NCBI RefSeq assembly: GCF_006539185.1
Contig: NZ_BJMN01000012.1
Span: forward strand, 169,202-233,201
DNA length: 64,000 nt
From: Streptomyces gardneri
Lineage (GTDB): Bacteria > Actinomycetota > Actinomycetes > Streptomycetales > Streptomycetaceae
Reading direction: 5' to 3'
Shown here: one piece after another, positions 11,993-19,131 of the stretch
Numbering within the stretch: position 1 is the first letter of the stretch
Layout: every line of letters starts with the position of its first letter
Made by a program: the position numbers and the translations under genes
Notes under the pieces: model-generated
Databases searched by the model: none
Seen by the model: only the letters and a program-made list of their open reading frames with translations
What the model was told of the DNA's origin: nothing

Positions 11993-12403
11993 ATGACCAC
12001 TCCCCCGAGTGCTTTCCCGGACGTCGAGAAGCTGGTCGTCGACGTCCTCAAGGCCGACCCCGCCCTCGCCGGCGCCACGATCGCGGTCAACGCGCCGGCC
12101 GGCTTCGACGGCACGACGAGCGCCGTCCTGGTGAACCGCCGCGGCGGCGCCTGGATCGGCGACCAGCACGTCGACATGCCGCTGATCGAGTTCGAGGTGT
12201 ACGGGCCGAGCAAGACCGCCGCCCACGTCCTCGCCAACGCGGCCCGGCGGGCGCTGCTCGCCACGATCGGCAAGCAGATCGGCGCCAACAACCGCGTGCA
12301 CGACGTCGAGGAGCAGGACGGGCCGCGCTGGTTGCCCGACTACCTCTACCGGGGCGCGAACCGCTACCTCTGCGTGATCCGCCTCTCCCTGAGCGTCTTC
12401 TAG
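11993..12403 (+). CDS. Tail terminator/tail completion-like protein
   Basis: This 136-residue protein starts MTTPPSAFPDVEKLVVDVLK. It has the shape of phage tail terminators and the minor tail protein U class: an N-terminal helix, then strands such as LIEFEVYGPSKTAAHVLANA, and a C-terminal strand YLCVIRLSLSVF. These proteins cap the growing tail tube as a hexameric ring. The ATG at 11993 follows GAGGAGA. Position supports the call: it comes directly before the tail tube gene, as in siphoviruses. The assignment rests on size, order and general pattern rather than a strict motif. Confidence 0.6.
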   Translation: MTTPPSAFPDVEKLVVDVLKADPALAGATIAVNAPAGFDGTTSAVLVNRRGGAWIGDQHVDMPLIEFEVYGPSKTAAHVLANAARRALLATIGKQIGANNRVHDVEEQDGPRWLPDYLYRGANRYLCVIRLSLSVF

Positions 12404-12455
12404 CCGCTCGCCGAGCGTTCTTCCGAGCCGCTCGCCCCGAGCGTCTTCCGAGCCC
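12391..12455. repeat. Three imperfect tandem repeats over the end of the first tail gene
   Basis: Units beginning GAGCGTCTTC or GAGCGTTCTTC and running into GAGCCGCTCGCC start at 12391, 12413 and 12439. The first overlaps the stop codon of the tail terminator gene. They look like a local duplication with no visible coding role. Confidence 0.65.
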
Positions 12456-12491
12456 TTTCGGCTCCCTGACGGACGCTCACCCCACAGACCA

Positions 12492-12513
12492 GGCCTCGCC
12501 GTCCGGCGGGGCC
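12492..12513 (+). terminator. Hairpin before the tail tube gene
   Basis: GGCCTCGCC and GGCGGGGCC pair (one G-T) around a GTCC loop and are followed by TTTG. It is a moderate terminator or attenuator 73 bases ahead of the tail tube start. Confidence 0.5.
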
Positions 12514-12586
12514 TTTGCCGTACCCGGACCGGATGTCCGGGGACGGTCGCTCTCTCAACCCGAACACACCAAGGAGAAACACCACC

Positions 12587-13198
12587 ATGGCTGGAAACAA
12601 CTCTGCCGAGATCCGCGTCGCAGGTACCGGCAAGCTCTACGTCGCCGACGCCGGCACGTCCGCCCCGGCCACCTTCGGCACGGACCCCGCCGTCGACTGG
12701 ACCGGCGCGGGCTGGAAGGACCTGGGCTTCACCTCCGGCGACGGCGTCACCTTCTCGAAGAAGGACAAGCTGGAGGCCATCGACTCGTGGCAGTCGGTCT
12801 CCCCGGTCCACTACATCTACTCGGCCCGTGACCTCTCGCTGAAGTTCTCCATGCTCCAGTTCAACGAGGACACGCTGCCCTTCTTCATGGGCGGTGGCTC
12901 CGTCAAGGCCGAGCCGACCCCGGCGGTCGACACCTACCGCTACGAGATCGCCGAGCGTCCGTTCGCCGACGTGCGCGCCCTCGGCCTGGAGTTCACCGAC
13001 GTGAAGGCCGGTGGCACGACCGCGGTCACGTACCGCTTCATCATCCCGCGTGGCCAGGTCACCGCCTCCGACGACATCAAGCTGGCCCGCAAGGCGGCCT
13101 CCCAGCTCGGTGTCACCTTCTCGGCCATGTCGAAGGGCGACGGCAAGCCGCTGGCGACCTTCCTCATGAAGGACAGCCAGTACTCCGCGACTGTCTGA
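12587..13198 (+). CDS. Major tail tube protein
   Basis: This 203-residue protein starts MAGNNSAEIRVAGTGKLYVA after an AAGGAG site, and the frame extends upstream without other support. It contains the pattern of actinophage major tail proteins: DLGFTSGDGVTFSKKDK, LEAIDSWQSVSPVHYIYSA, FSMLQFNEDTLPFFMGGG and a C-terminal TYRFIIPRGQVTASDDIKLA. It forms the stacked hexameric rings of the tail tube, so it should be the most abundant product of the operon. A hairpin directly downstream fits that. Confidence 0.85.
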   Translation: MAGNNSAEIRVAGTGKLYVADAGTSAPATFGTDPAVDWTGAGWKDLGFTSGDGVTFSKKDKLEAIDSWQSVSPVHYIYSARDLSLKFSMLQFNEDTLPFFMGGGSVKAEPTPAVDTYRYEIAERPFADVRALGLEFTDVKAGGTTAVTYRFIIPRGQVTASDDIKLARKAASQLGVTFSAMSKGDGKPLATFLMKDSQYSATV

Positions 13199-13211
13199 TC
13201 CTTCTCCACCC

Positions 13212-13242
13212 GGGGCGGGACGGCACACCGCCGTCCCGCCCC
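13212..13242 (+). terminator. Hairpin after the tail tube gene
   Basis: A perfect 13-base-pair stem (13212-13224 with 13230-13242) has a five-base loop and starts 14 bases after the tail tube stop. Such partial terminators after major structural genes let phages make more tube protein than downstream assembly factors. Confidence 0.65.
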
Positions 13243-13286
13243 ACCCTTCTCCTCTTCACCCGTTCGAACAAGGAGTACGCATCACC

Positions 13287-13577
13287 ATGGCCCGTTTCGA
13301 CGTCAACGCAGCCCGCGCCCAGCGACAGGAGGCCCACGGACGCAAGTGGTCCTTCGAGCTGGACGGCGAGACCTACACCCTTCCGACCGAGCTCAGCCGC
13401 GCCACCGCCAAGGGGCTGCGGAAGCTCGACGACAACGACGTGGACGGCCTGCTCGCACTCCTGATGGGTGAGGAGCAGTTCTCCCGCTTCGAGCAGCACG
13501 ACATCACCATGCAGGACATCTCCGCCATCCTGGAGGCCTACGGCAAGGAGACCGGGCTCGGCCTGGGGGAAGACTGA
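13287..13577 (+). CDS. Tail assembly chaperone, short form (gpG-like)
   Basis: This 96-residue protein starts MARFDVNAARAQRQEAHGRK and contains WSFELDGETYTLPTELSRAT and a helical rest, the typical form of actinophage tail assembly chaperones (gpG of lambda in role). It lies between the tail tube and tape-measure genes, as expected. Its end overlaps a second open frame at -1, joined through a G-rich slippery site at 13563-13574. Chaperones of this type coat the tape measure before tube polymerisation and are not in the finished tail. Confidence 0.85.
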   Translation: MARFDVNAARAQRQEAHGRKWSFELDGETYTLPTELSRATAKGLRKLDDNDVDGLLALLMGEEQFSRFEQHDITMQDISAILEAYGKETGLGLGED

Positions 13578-14005
13578 GCCTCGTCGAGTTCGTCGAAGAA
13601 CACGCCGAGGCCCTTGAGGCGGACCTCATCCGCTATTACGGGGTCGACATCCTCGACTGGCACCGCCAGGAGCTCTCCAGCAGGCGGGTCCTGGCGCTGA
13701 TCAAGCACCTGCCGCGGGACAGCGCCGTCCAGCGTGAGCTCCACGGCGAGGCCGCCGAGTGGTCGATCACCGACCATCTGCTGGCGGCCACGGTGGACCA
13801 TCTGGCCGTCGCCAACTGGATGTTCTCCTGCGTCAACGCGAGCGAGGACAGCGACACACCCGAGGCACCGAAGCCCGTCCCCCGTCCGGGAGACGCGGAC
13901 GAGGACAAGGAGGGTGGCGAGGGTGCGGCCCACGGTGGACGGAACACGTCCGCCGAGGACGACGAAGGTATGTCCCCCCAAGCCCTCGCCCGATTCTTCG
14001 GGTGA
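13287..14005 (+). CDS. Tail assembly chaperone, -1 frameshift fusion (gpGT-like)
   Basis: The zero frame ends CTG GGG GAA GAC TGA (13563-13577). The -1 frame is open through this point and continues to 14005 with no start codon of its own at the junction. It begins LSLVEFVEEHAEALEADLIR and goes on with YYGVDILDWHRQELSSRRVL, HLLAATVDHLAVANWMFSCV and a charged C-terminus ending MSPQALARFFG. A -1 slip on the five-G run would give a product of about 239 residues. This is the conserved gpG/gpGT arrangement of long-tailed phages. The exact slip point is inferred. Confidence 0.8.
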
Positions 14006-14012
14006 TCCCGCG

Positions 14013-14054
14013 GCCCCCGGAGCCCCTTCCCGTCAGGGAGTGGGCTCCGGGGGC
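14013..14054. terminator. Bidirectional hairpin after the chaperone genes
   Basis: GCCCCCGGAGCCC (14013-14025) pairs perfectly with GGGCTCCGGGGGC (14042-14054). It follows the T frame by eight bases and overlaps the last codons of the convergent gene on the minus strand. Confidence 0.7.
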
Positions 14055-14836
14055 GCTTCCCGTGCTCGCTCGGAGGCCATGTCCTCCTCCAGGGCCCGGG
14101 CACGCTCGGACAGCCGGCGTCGTCCCTTGCGTTCGGATTCGCGCTCGGGCTCGGGCTCGGTTTCGTGAACCGGTTCGGGTTCGCGTACAGGCTCGGATTC
14201 CGGTTCACGGCGGTCGGCGGCCGAGGCCGGCTGGATCGGCACCCCGGCGAGCGGCGGCACGATCGGCCGCCCGCCCTTGCCGCGTACGACCTTCCGTACC
14301 GGCTGGGCGTTCCGGCGGGTACGGCTCTCCTGCGCGGTCAGCAGAACCTCGGGTTCCGCGTCCGGCTCAGGGCTCGTCCGGTGCTCCGGCTCCGGCTCGG
14401 GGCGCTGGTCGAACAGCTCGCGCTCCTTGCGTACCCGCTCCTCGGCCTCGACGACGGCCGCGGGGGGTTCGAGAAGCCGGGCGAAGGGCAGCGCGATGAC
14501 CCGGGCGCCCTCCTGGCCGACGTCCGTACGGCGCTGGGGGCGGCGGATCCCCCGCGCGTCACCCTGCCCCTGCGCATAGGCGTCGGCGACCCGCTTCTCG
14601 TACTCCCTGCGGATACGGGGGAGTTCATCCGACACCGCCTCGGCCCAGCCGGCGGTGAACGCGGAGGTCTCCCGGCGGTCGATCTCGGCCCTCGGGATCA
14701 CGACGAGCTCGTCCGGCGCGTACCCGGCGAGGTGGACGAGCTCCGAAAGGTAGGCGAAAAGGTGGGGCAGATCGGGGTGGGCGTCGAGCCAGTCGACTAC
14801 CCGTTCCCCCCGGTTGGCGCCCGGCTCCGTTTCCAT
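14033..14836 (-). CDS. Unknown protein with charged C-terminal half, antisense within the tail block
   Basis: I do not recognise this 267-residue protein. It starts METEPGANRGERVVDWLDAH; residues 1-80 look folded and helical (LPHLFAYLSELVHLAGYAPD, then IDRRETSAFTAGWAEAVSDE). From about residue 125 it is rich in Glu, Pro and Arg with repeated (E/R)PE motifs and probably disordered. The segment RRETSAFTAGWAEAV resembles RYETLAYVAGWNDAL in the small gene at 15141-15353, so the two may share a domain. It is the only minus-strand gene between tail genes. Its upstream region is shared with that small gene and contains a LexA-type box. Confidence 0.6.
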   Translation of the reverse strand: METEPGANRGERVVDWLDAHPDLPHLFAYLSELVHLAGYAPDELVVIPRAEIDRRETSAFTAGWAEAVSDELPRIRREYEKRVADAYAQGQGDARGIRRPQRRTDVGQEGARVIALPFARLLEPPAAVVEAEERVRKERELFDQRPEPEPEHRTSPEPDAEPEVLLTAQESRTRRNAQPVRKVVRGKGGRPIVPPLAGVPIQPASAADRREPESEPVREPEPVHETEPEPERESERKGRRRLSERARALEEDMASERAREAPPEPTP

Positions 14837-15140
14837 GCGTCAGTGCTGCCTTCCAGCCCCCTGGGGTCCCCGCGCGCCCCTCGCGCCCCTCGCGCCCCGA
14901 AGTGGTCGGCCCCAGGAATGCGTCCTCCAGGTTACCCCGGTCGAACGCATGACCCGTTCAAGGGCCAACCCGCGCCGGGAACGGTGGAGAAGACACGCCG
15001 TCAGCCGTTTCCGGCTCGACAAACCTCGAACAGATGTTCCACACTCTGTTCGCACAGAAGTTCGAACACGTGGTGCCCCCGCTCCTCACTCCGCGGCGCC
15101 GCCACACACGCACGGGCAAGCAACCGGAAGGCAGGCGTCC
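14837..15140. promoter_or_regulatory. Divergent promoter region with an SOS box
   Basis: This gap separates the minus-strand gene ending at 14033 from the small gene at 15141. It contains a LexA-type site (15026-15041) and nearby partial repeats of GTTCG and GAAC. No other gene is visible. Confidence 0.5.
15026..15041. promoter_or_regulatory. LexA/SOS box
   Basis: TCGAACAGATGTTCCA matches the actinobacterial and Gram-positive LexA consensus TCGAAC-N4-GTTCGA at all but one position. It lies 100 bases ahead of the small gene at 15141 and 185 bases ahead of the divergent gene. DNA damage could therefore switch on one or both. Binding is not shown. Confidence 0.65.
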
Positions 15141-15353
15141 ATGACCCAGCAGGCCGAGGCATCGCGACCGCAGATCCCTCTCCAGGACCGCCTCCGCCAG
15201 CTCCTCGACGGACCCGTCGCCCTCGACAAGAGAGCGTTGCTGGGCACGTTGTACGCCGAGGTCTCCCGCTACGAGACCCTCGCGTACGTGGCCGGCTGGA
15301 ACGACGCCCTCGCGACGGCGCGCCGCGGCCCCCGCCGGGGTGAGGACGCCTAG
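15141..15353 (+). CDS. Small unknown protein downstream of the SOS box
   Basis: This 70-residue protein starts MTQQAEASRPQIPLQDRLRQ and is followed by its own terminator, so it is a single-gene unit inside the tail block. Residues 36-60 (ALLGTLYAEVSRYETLAYVA and GWNDALATAR) resemble part of the minus-strand protein encoded at 14033-14836. Its placement behind a LexA-type site suggests a damage-induced switch or antirepressor; that is inference only. Confidence 0.6.
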   Translation: MTQQAEASRPQIPLQDRLRQLLDGPVALDKRALLGTLYAEVSRYETLAYVAGWNDALATARRGPRRGEDA

Positions 15354-15378
15354 CCGCCCCCGCTGCCCCAGACGAACG

Positions 15379-15408
15379 AGCCCCTGCCGGGACCGGCAGG
15401 GGCTTTTC
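15379..15408 (+). terminator. Rho-independent terminator
   Basis: AGCCCCTGCCGG and CCGGCAGGGGCT form a perfect 12-base-pair stem with a two-base loop, followed by TTTTC. It ends the small gene at 15141 and would require a fresh promoter or readthrough for the tape-measure section. Confidence 0.8.
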
Positions 15409-15445
15409 GGCGCTTGGCCGTCACCGGCCGGAAGCGGAGCAATCC

Positions 15446-16495
15446 ATGGCAGACACCATCGAGGGGCTCTCCAGAGAGATCGCCTCTCTCAGGGATGCCC
15501 TCCTCAAGGACAGGGTCGACAACAGCGACCCCAAGAACCCGAAGACGGTGGTCTCCGAACTCAAGGAGTACCTCGTCCTGAAGTCCCCGAAGATCGCCAC
15601 CGAGGAGTGGATCAAGACCCAGTTCACCGCCGACTTCTTCAAGAAGATCGACGACATGCACCAGGAGCTCACCAAGGCGAAGAAGACGGAGTGGATGGAG
15701 GCCGCAGGCCTCGGCAGCTTCGCCGCCTCCCTGGAGAAGTTCCACGAGGGCAACGCATGGTGGCCCGTCTACCTCGTCTCGGGTTTCCTCAGCCTCGCCG
15801 TCCCCGCGTTCCTCATCGCCCTGGCGATGAACCTCACGGCCTTCCAGCGGACGATCCAAGGAGGGATATTCAACCTCCTCAGCAAGATCAAGCCGAGTCT
15901 CGAAGGCAAGATCCTCGCCCGCCCCGAGGGGGGCGGCATCATCCCCCGGCCCCAGCTGGCCGCCGACGTCAGGGCGCGCGAGAACTCCGTCCTCTCCGGC
16001 CTCGCCGCCCTCCCTCAGAACGCGGACTTCAGCGGCCTGCGGACGCAGCTCGAAGGGATCAACCCGCTCCTGGCGACGTTCAACCAGCACGCCCCCGCGT
16101 TCAACAAGGAGTTCCGCAAGCTGCCGAGCGAGAGCAAGGCCACCAAGGCGGGCCTCGGCGTCAAGGCCGTCGCCGACGCCATCACCGGCGTGAACCACGA
16201 GGCGATGGCCCCGATCGCCACCGGCATGGGCAAGATCACCGACGCCGTGAAGCTCTCGGACCCGAAGAAGACCTCCAAGTTCGCCGATGCCATCGGGAAG
16301 CTCAAGACCTCCATGACCGGCCTCGAGGTGGACAAGGTCCCCACGATGGCGACCTTCCAGAATGCGGCCAACGCGGCCAAGGAACTCGCCCAGCACACCG
16401 GCACCCTCTCCGGGCGGATGCGCGACTTCGCCACGGCCGTCCGTGACCTCAACCGCGAAATGGGTGGCGGCGGCAGCGCCCCGGCCGCCGCCTGA
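15446..16495 (+). CDS. Membrane-segment protein preceding the tape measure, function unknown
   Basis: This 349-residue protein starts MADTIEGLSREIASLRDALL. Residues 1-95 are helical and charged; a hydrophobic segment, WWPVYLVSGFLSLAVPAFLI, occupies about 109-133. A helical C-terminal region rich in Ala, Lys and Asp follows (ADAITGVNHEAMAPIATGMG, LSGRMRDFATAVRDLNREMG) and ends in a Gly/Ala tail. Its size, helix content, single hydrophobic stretch and position between the chaperones and the tape measure suggest that it is a third tape-measure-like component or a tail-tip membrane protein. I cannot name the family. Confidence 0.55.
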   Translation: MADTIEGLSREIASLRDALLKDRVDNSDPKNPKTVVSELKEYLVLKSPKIATEEWIKTQFTADFFKKIDDMHQELTKAKKTEWMEAAGLGSFAASLEKFHEGNAWWPVYLVSGFLSLAVPAFLIALAMNLTAFQRTIQGGIFNLLSKIKPSLEGKILARPEGGGIIPRPQLAADVRARENSVLSGLAALPQNADFSGLRTQLEGINPLLATFNQHAPAFNKEFRKLPSESKATKAGLGVKAVADAITGVNHEAMAPIATGMGKITDAVKLSDPKKTSKFADAIGKLKTSMTGLEVDKVPTMATFQNAANAAKELAQHTGTLSGRMRDFATAVRDLNREMGGGGSAPAAA

Positions 16496-16525
16496 TCACA
16501 CCCCACCCCGAAAGGAGGTACACCC

Positions 16526-17725
16526 ATGTCCCTCGTCAGAAACCTGAAGAGCGCGTCCACCGGCCTCGGCAACCTCAAGACCCAGGCGTCCGGCGCCGGC
16601 ACCTCGGTCAAGAAGGTCGGCGACGCCGGCCGGGCGGCCAACGGCCAGCTCAAGAACCTCAAGACCGCCGCCCAGGGCTCCACCGGTCAGCTCAAGAACC
16701 TGAAGACCGCCTCGGACCAGGCCGAGCGGTCCATGAAGAAGGCCGGCGACACCGCGCAGTCGGCCGGCGGCAAGCTCGGCAAGTACGAGTCGGGCGCCGG
16801 CAAGGCGGCCAAGGGCCAGGACAAGCTCAACAAGTCCATGAAGGGCAACATCCTCGCCCGGCTCCTCGAACTCTTCATGCCGCTCATCGAGAAGATCGTC
16901 GAGATGGCGATGCGCTCGAAGACGATGCAGACGGTCATGAAGAAGGCGTTCGACGCCATCAAGACCGTCATCAGCGCCGTCATGAAGGCCATCGGGCCGA
17001 TCATGAAGAAGGCCGGAGACCTGATCAAGACGGTCTGGAACGGCATCAAGACCGCCATCTCCACCGTCGTCAAGGCCGTCGCCACCGTCATCAAGACCTA
17101 CGTGAACATCTGGAAGACGGTCATCACCACGGTGATGAACGCGATCAAGACCGTCATCAGCGGGGTCTGGAAGGGCATCAAGGCCGTCATCACGCCGGTC
17201 GTCGACTGGATCAAGTCGGCGATCCCGCAGGCGTTCACCGCCGTCAAGGACAAGATGTCGTCCATCTGGAACGGCCTCAAGGACATCGCGTCCCGGGCGT
17301 TCGACGGCATCAAGAGCGGCGTGAAGGGCCCGATCAACTCGGTCATCAGCCTCATCAACTCGATGATCAGCAGCCTCAACCGGGTCAAGGTCAGCGTCCC
17401 CGGCTGGGTCCCCGTCGTCGGCGGCAAGACCTTCGGCGTCAACCTGCCGACCATCCCCATGCTCGCCACCGGTGGTGTCGTCATGCCCCGCCACGGCGGT
17501 GTCCCGGCGATCCTCGCCGAGGCCGGCGAGGCCGAGGCCGTCCTCCCGCTCTCCAAGCTGGACCGGCTGCTCGCCATGACCGCGAAGCGCGCCCGTGTGA
17601 ACGCCGGCCCCCAGGCCGGCCAGGGCGGCACCGGACTGCACATCGAGCACTACCACGCCGCCCGCGGCAGTGACCCGCAGTCCACGGCCGACGCCCTCAT
17701 GTACCTGGCGAAGGCACGCGGATGA
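16526..17725 (+). CDS. Tape-measure-like tail protein 1
   Basis: This 399-residue protein starts MSLVRNLKSASTGLGNLKTQ after an AAAGGAGG site. The N-terminal third has repeated GQLKNLKTA motifs and Gly/Ala/Lys coiled-coil sequence. The middle (about 110-270) is a run of amphipathic (I/V)K(T/A)V and WNGIK repeats, typical of tape-measure proteins that fill the tail lumen. The C-terminus has VNLPTIPMLATGGVVMPRHG and GGVPAILAEAGEAEAVLPLS, found at the ends of many phage tape measures. The length would correspond to a tail of about 60 nm at roughly 0.15 nm per residue. Its stop overlaps the next start (ATGA). Confidence 0.8.
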   Translation: MSLVRNLKSASTGLGNLKTQASGAGTSVKKVGDAGRAANGQLKNLKTAAQGSTGQLKNLKTASDQAERSMKKAGDTAQSAGGKLGKYESGAGKAAKGQDKLNKSMKGNILARLLELFMPLIEKIVEMAMRSKTMQTVMKKAFDAIKTVISAVMKAIGPIMKKAGDLIKTVWNGIKTAISTVVKAVATVIKTYVNIWKTVITTVMNAIKTVISGVWKGIKAVITPVVDWIKSAIPQAFTAVKDKMSSIWNGLKDIASRAFDGIKSGVKGPINSVISLINSMISSLNRVKVSVPGWVPVVGGKTFGVNLPTIPMLATGGVVMPRHGGVPAILAEAGEAEAVLPLSKLDRLLAMTAKRARVNAGPQAGQGGTGLHIEHYHAARGSDPQSTADALMYLAKARG

Positions 17726-18978
17726 CCGCCGTCGCCCCCATGCCCGGCTTCAGGGTCGCCGTCCCGGCGATGAGCTCCCTGCTGCAGGGCGTCGGCCAGG
17801 CGAACACCGCGATGCGGAAGCTCAGGCAGGACGTCCAGCACGCGTCCCGCAACGTCGGCGCGCTCGCCACCGGGCTGCGTACCGTCGGCACCACCCTCCG
17901 GACCCTCGGCACCACCGCGTCCGGGACCGCCACCGCCGTCACCAAGATCCGCCGGTCCACCGCCCCCGCCGGGGTCAAGCGGATCGGCACGGCGGCGGGC
18001 AAGGCCCGCACCGCGGCGGGCAAGATCGGCACCGGTGCCGGGGCGATCTTCGCGCTCATCCTGCCGATGCTCCCCATCGCCGACGTCATCACCGGCCTGA
18101 TGGGCACCTTCGGCACCGTCATGACCGTCGCCTCCGTCGTCATGACCGCCGTCAACGTCGCCATGCGGGCCAACCCGCTCGGCTTCGTCGTCGGCATCAT
18201 CGTGCCCATCGCGGCGGCCATCATCGAGTTCGCGCTGAACTCCGAGACCGGCCAGCAGATCATGCAGCAGGTCTTCGAGCGCGCGCTCGCGGTCATCGAG
18301 GAGATCTGGAATTTCCTCGCCCCGTTCGTGGAGATGATCGGGACGGCGGTCGGGACGTACTTCAACGGGTATCTGGCCGTGATCACCGGAGTGATCACGG
18401 GCATCGGTGTCGTCATCGGCGGGGTCGAGAAGCTCAGCGCCTCCGTCTCCTCCGCCTGGAACGCGCTCCGCGGGATCGCCTCGGGCGCGATGGACGGCAT
18501 CAAGAACGCCGTACGCCCCGTCGTCTCGTGGATCACCGACTCCGTCCCCGGCTTCTTCCGGACCGCGAAGGACGCGGTCTCCGGGGCCCTGCGCGGTATC
18601 GGTGACCTGATCAAGGGCGCTCTGAGTTCCGTGATCGGGGTCGTCAAGGGCCCGATCAACGGCATGATCGCCTTCGTCAACTGGATCATCGACGGCCTCA
18701 ACAAGCTCAGCTTCGAGATCCCCCTCACCGACAAGAAGTTCGGTGTCGAACTCGACAAGATCCCCATGCTCGCCGAGGGCGGCATCGTCTTCCCCGGCGA
18801 CGCGGACGAGTTCCGTATCGACCCGCTCTCCCAGCTGGAGAACCGCCGCGTGCCGGCGCTCACCGAGCCGCTCCCGAAGCCGCACTACGTACGCGACTTC
18901 CACGAGCAGCCGGGCGCCGGCCCCCGGGCGGTCGCCGAGGACCTGCTCTTCCTCGCCACGGCCCACGCAGCCGCCTGA
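17722..18978 (+). CDS. Tape-measure-like tail protein 2
   Basis: This 418-residue protein starts MTAVAPMPGFRVAVPAMSSL and overlaps tape-measure protein 1 by four bases. It has helical Ala/Thr/Gly repeats at the N-terminus and hydrophobic stretches (IFALILPMLPIADVITGLMG, LGFVVGIIVPIAAAIIEFAL). The second half matches protein 1: WNALRGIASGAMDGIKNAV, VVKGPINGMIAFVNWIIDGL and the shared IPMLAEGGIVFPG. The two are therefore paralogues with different N-terminal halves. Either one sets tail length and the other a tip complex, or both fill one tube. Two full tape measures in tandem are unusual. Confidence 0.78.
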   Translation: MTAVAPMPGFRVAVPAMSSLLQGVGQANTAMRKLRQDVQHASRNVGALATGLRTVGTTLRTLGTTASGTATAVTKIRRSTAPAGVKRIGTAAGKARTAAGKIGTGAGAIFALILPMLPIADVITGLMGTFGTVMTVASVVMTAVNVAMRANPLGFVVGIIVPIAAAIIEFALNSETGQQIMQQVFERALAVIEEIWNFLAPFVEMIGTAVGTYFNGYLAVITGVITGIGVVIGGVEKLSASVSSAWNALRGIASGAMDGIKNAVRPVVSWITDSVPGFFRTAKDAVSGALRGIGDLIKGALSSVIGVVKGPINGMIAFVNWIIDGLNKLSFEIPLTDKKFGVELDKIPMLAEGGIVFPGDADEFRIDPLSQLENRRVPALTEPLPKPHYVRDFHEQPGAGPRAVAEDLLFLATAHAAA

Positions 18979-19012
18979 GCAGCAGCCCGCGCCGCCTGAG
19001 CAGCAGCCCGCG
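18971..19012. repeat. 21-base direct duplication over the tape-measure 2 stop
   Basis: CCGCCTGAGCAGCAGCCCGC followed by G occurs twice in tandem (18971-18991, 18992-19012). The first copy contains the stop codon of tape-measure protein 2. The GC-rich spacer to 19131 that follows has further imperfect repeats. Confidence 0.7.
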
Positions 19013-19131
19013 CCGCGTGACCGGCTGCCCGCGCCCGGGTCGCGGCCCGATCCCGGGCAGCGGCCCGTGCCCGGGCGGCAGCCGCCCTCGACACCAGCCG
19101 ACCTCCCATCAGAAGTGAGGTGACGGCCCCC

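Noticed and set aside
13265..13272. GTTCGAAC near the chaperone gene as an SOS box
   Set aside because: The half-sites directly abut and lack the four-base spacing of the LexA site at 15026-15041.
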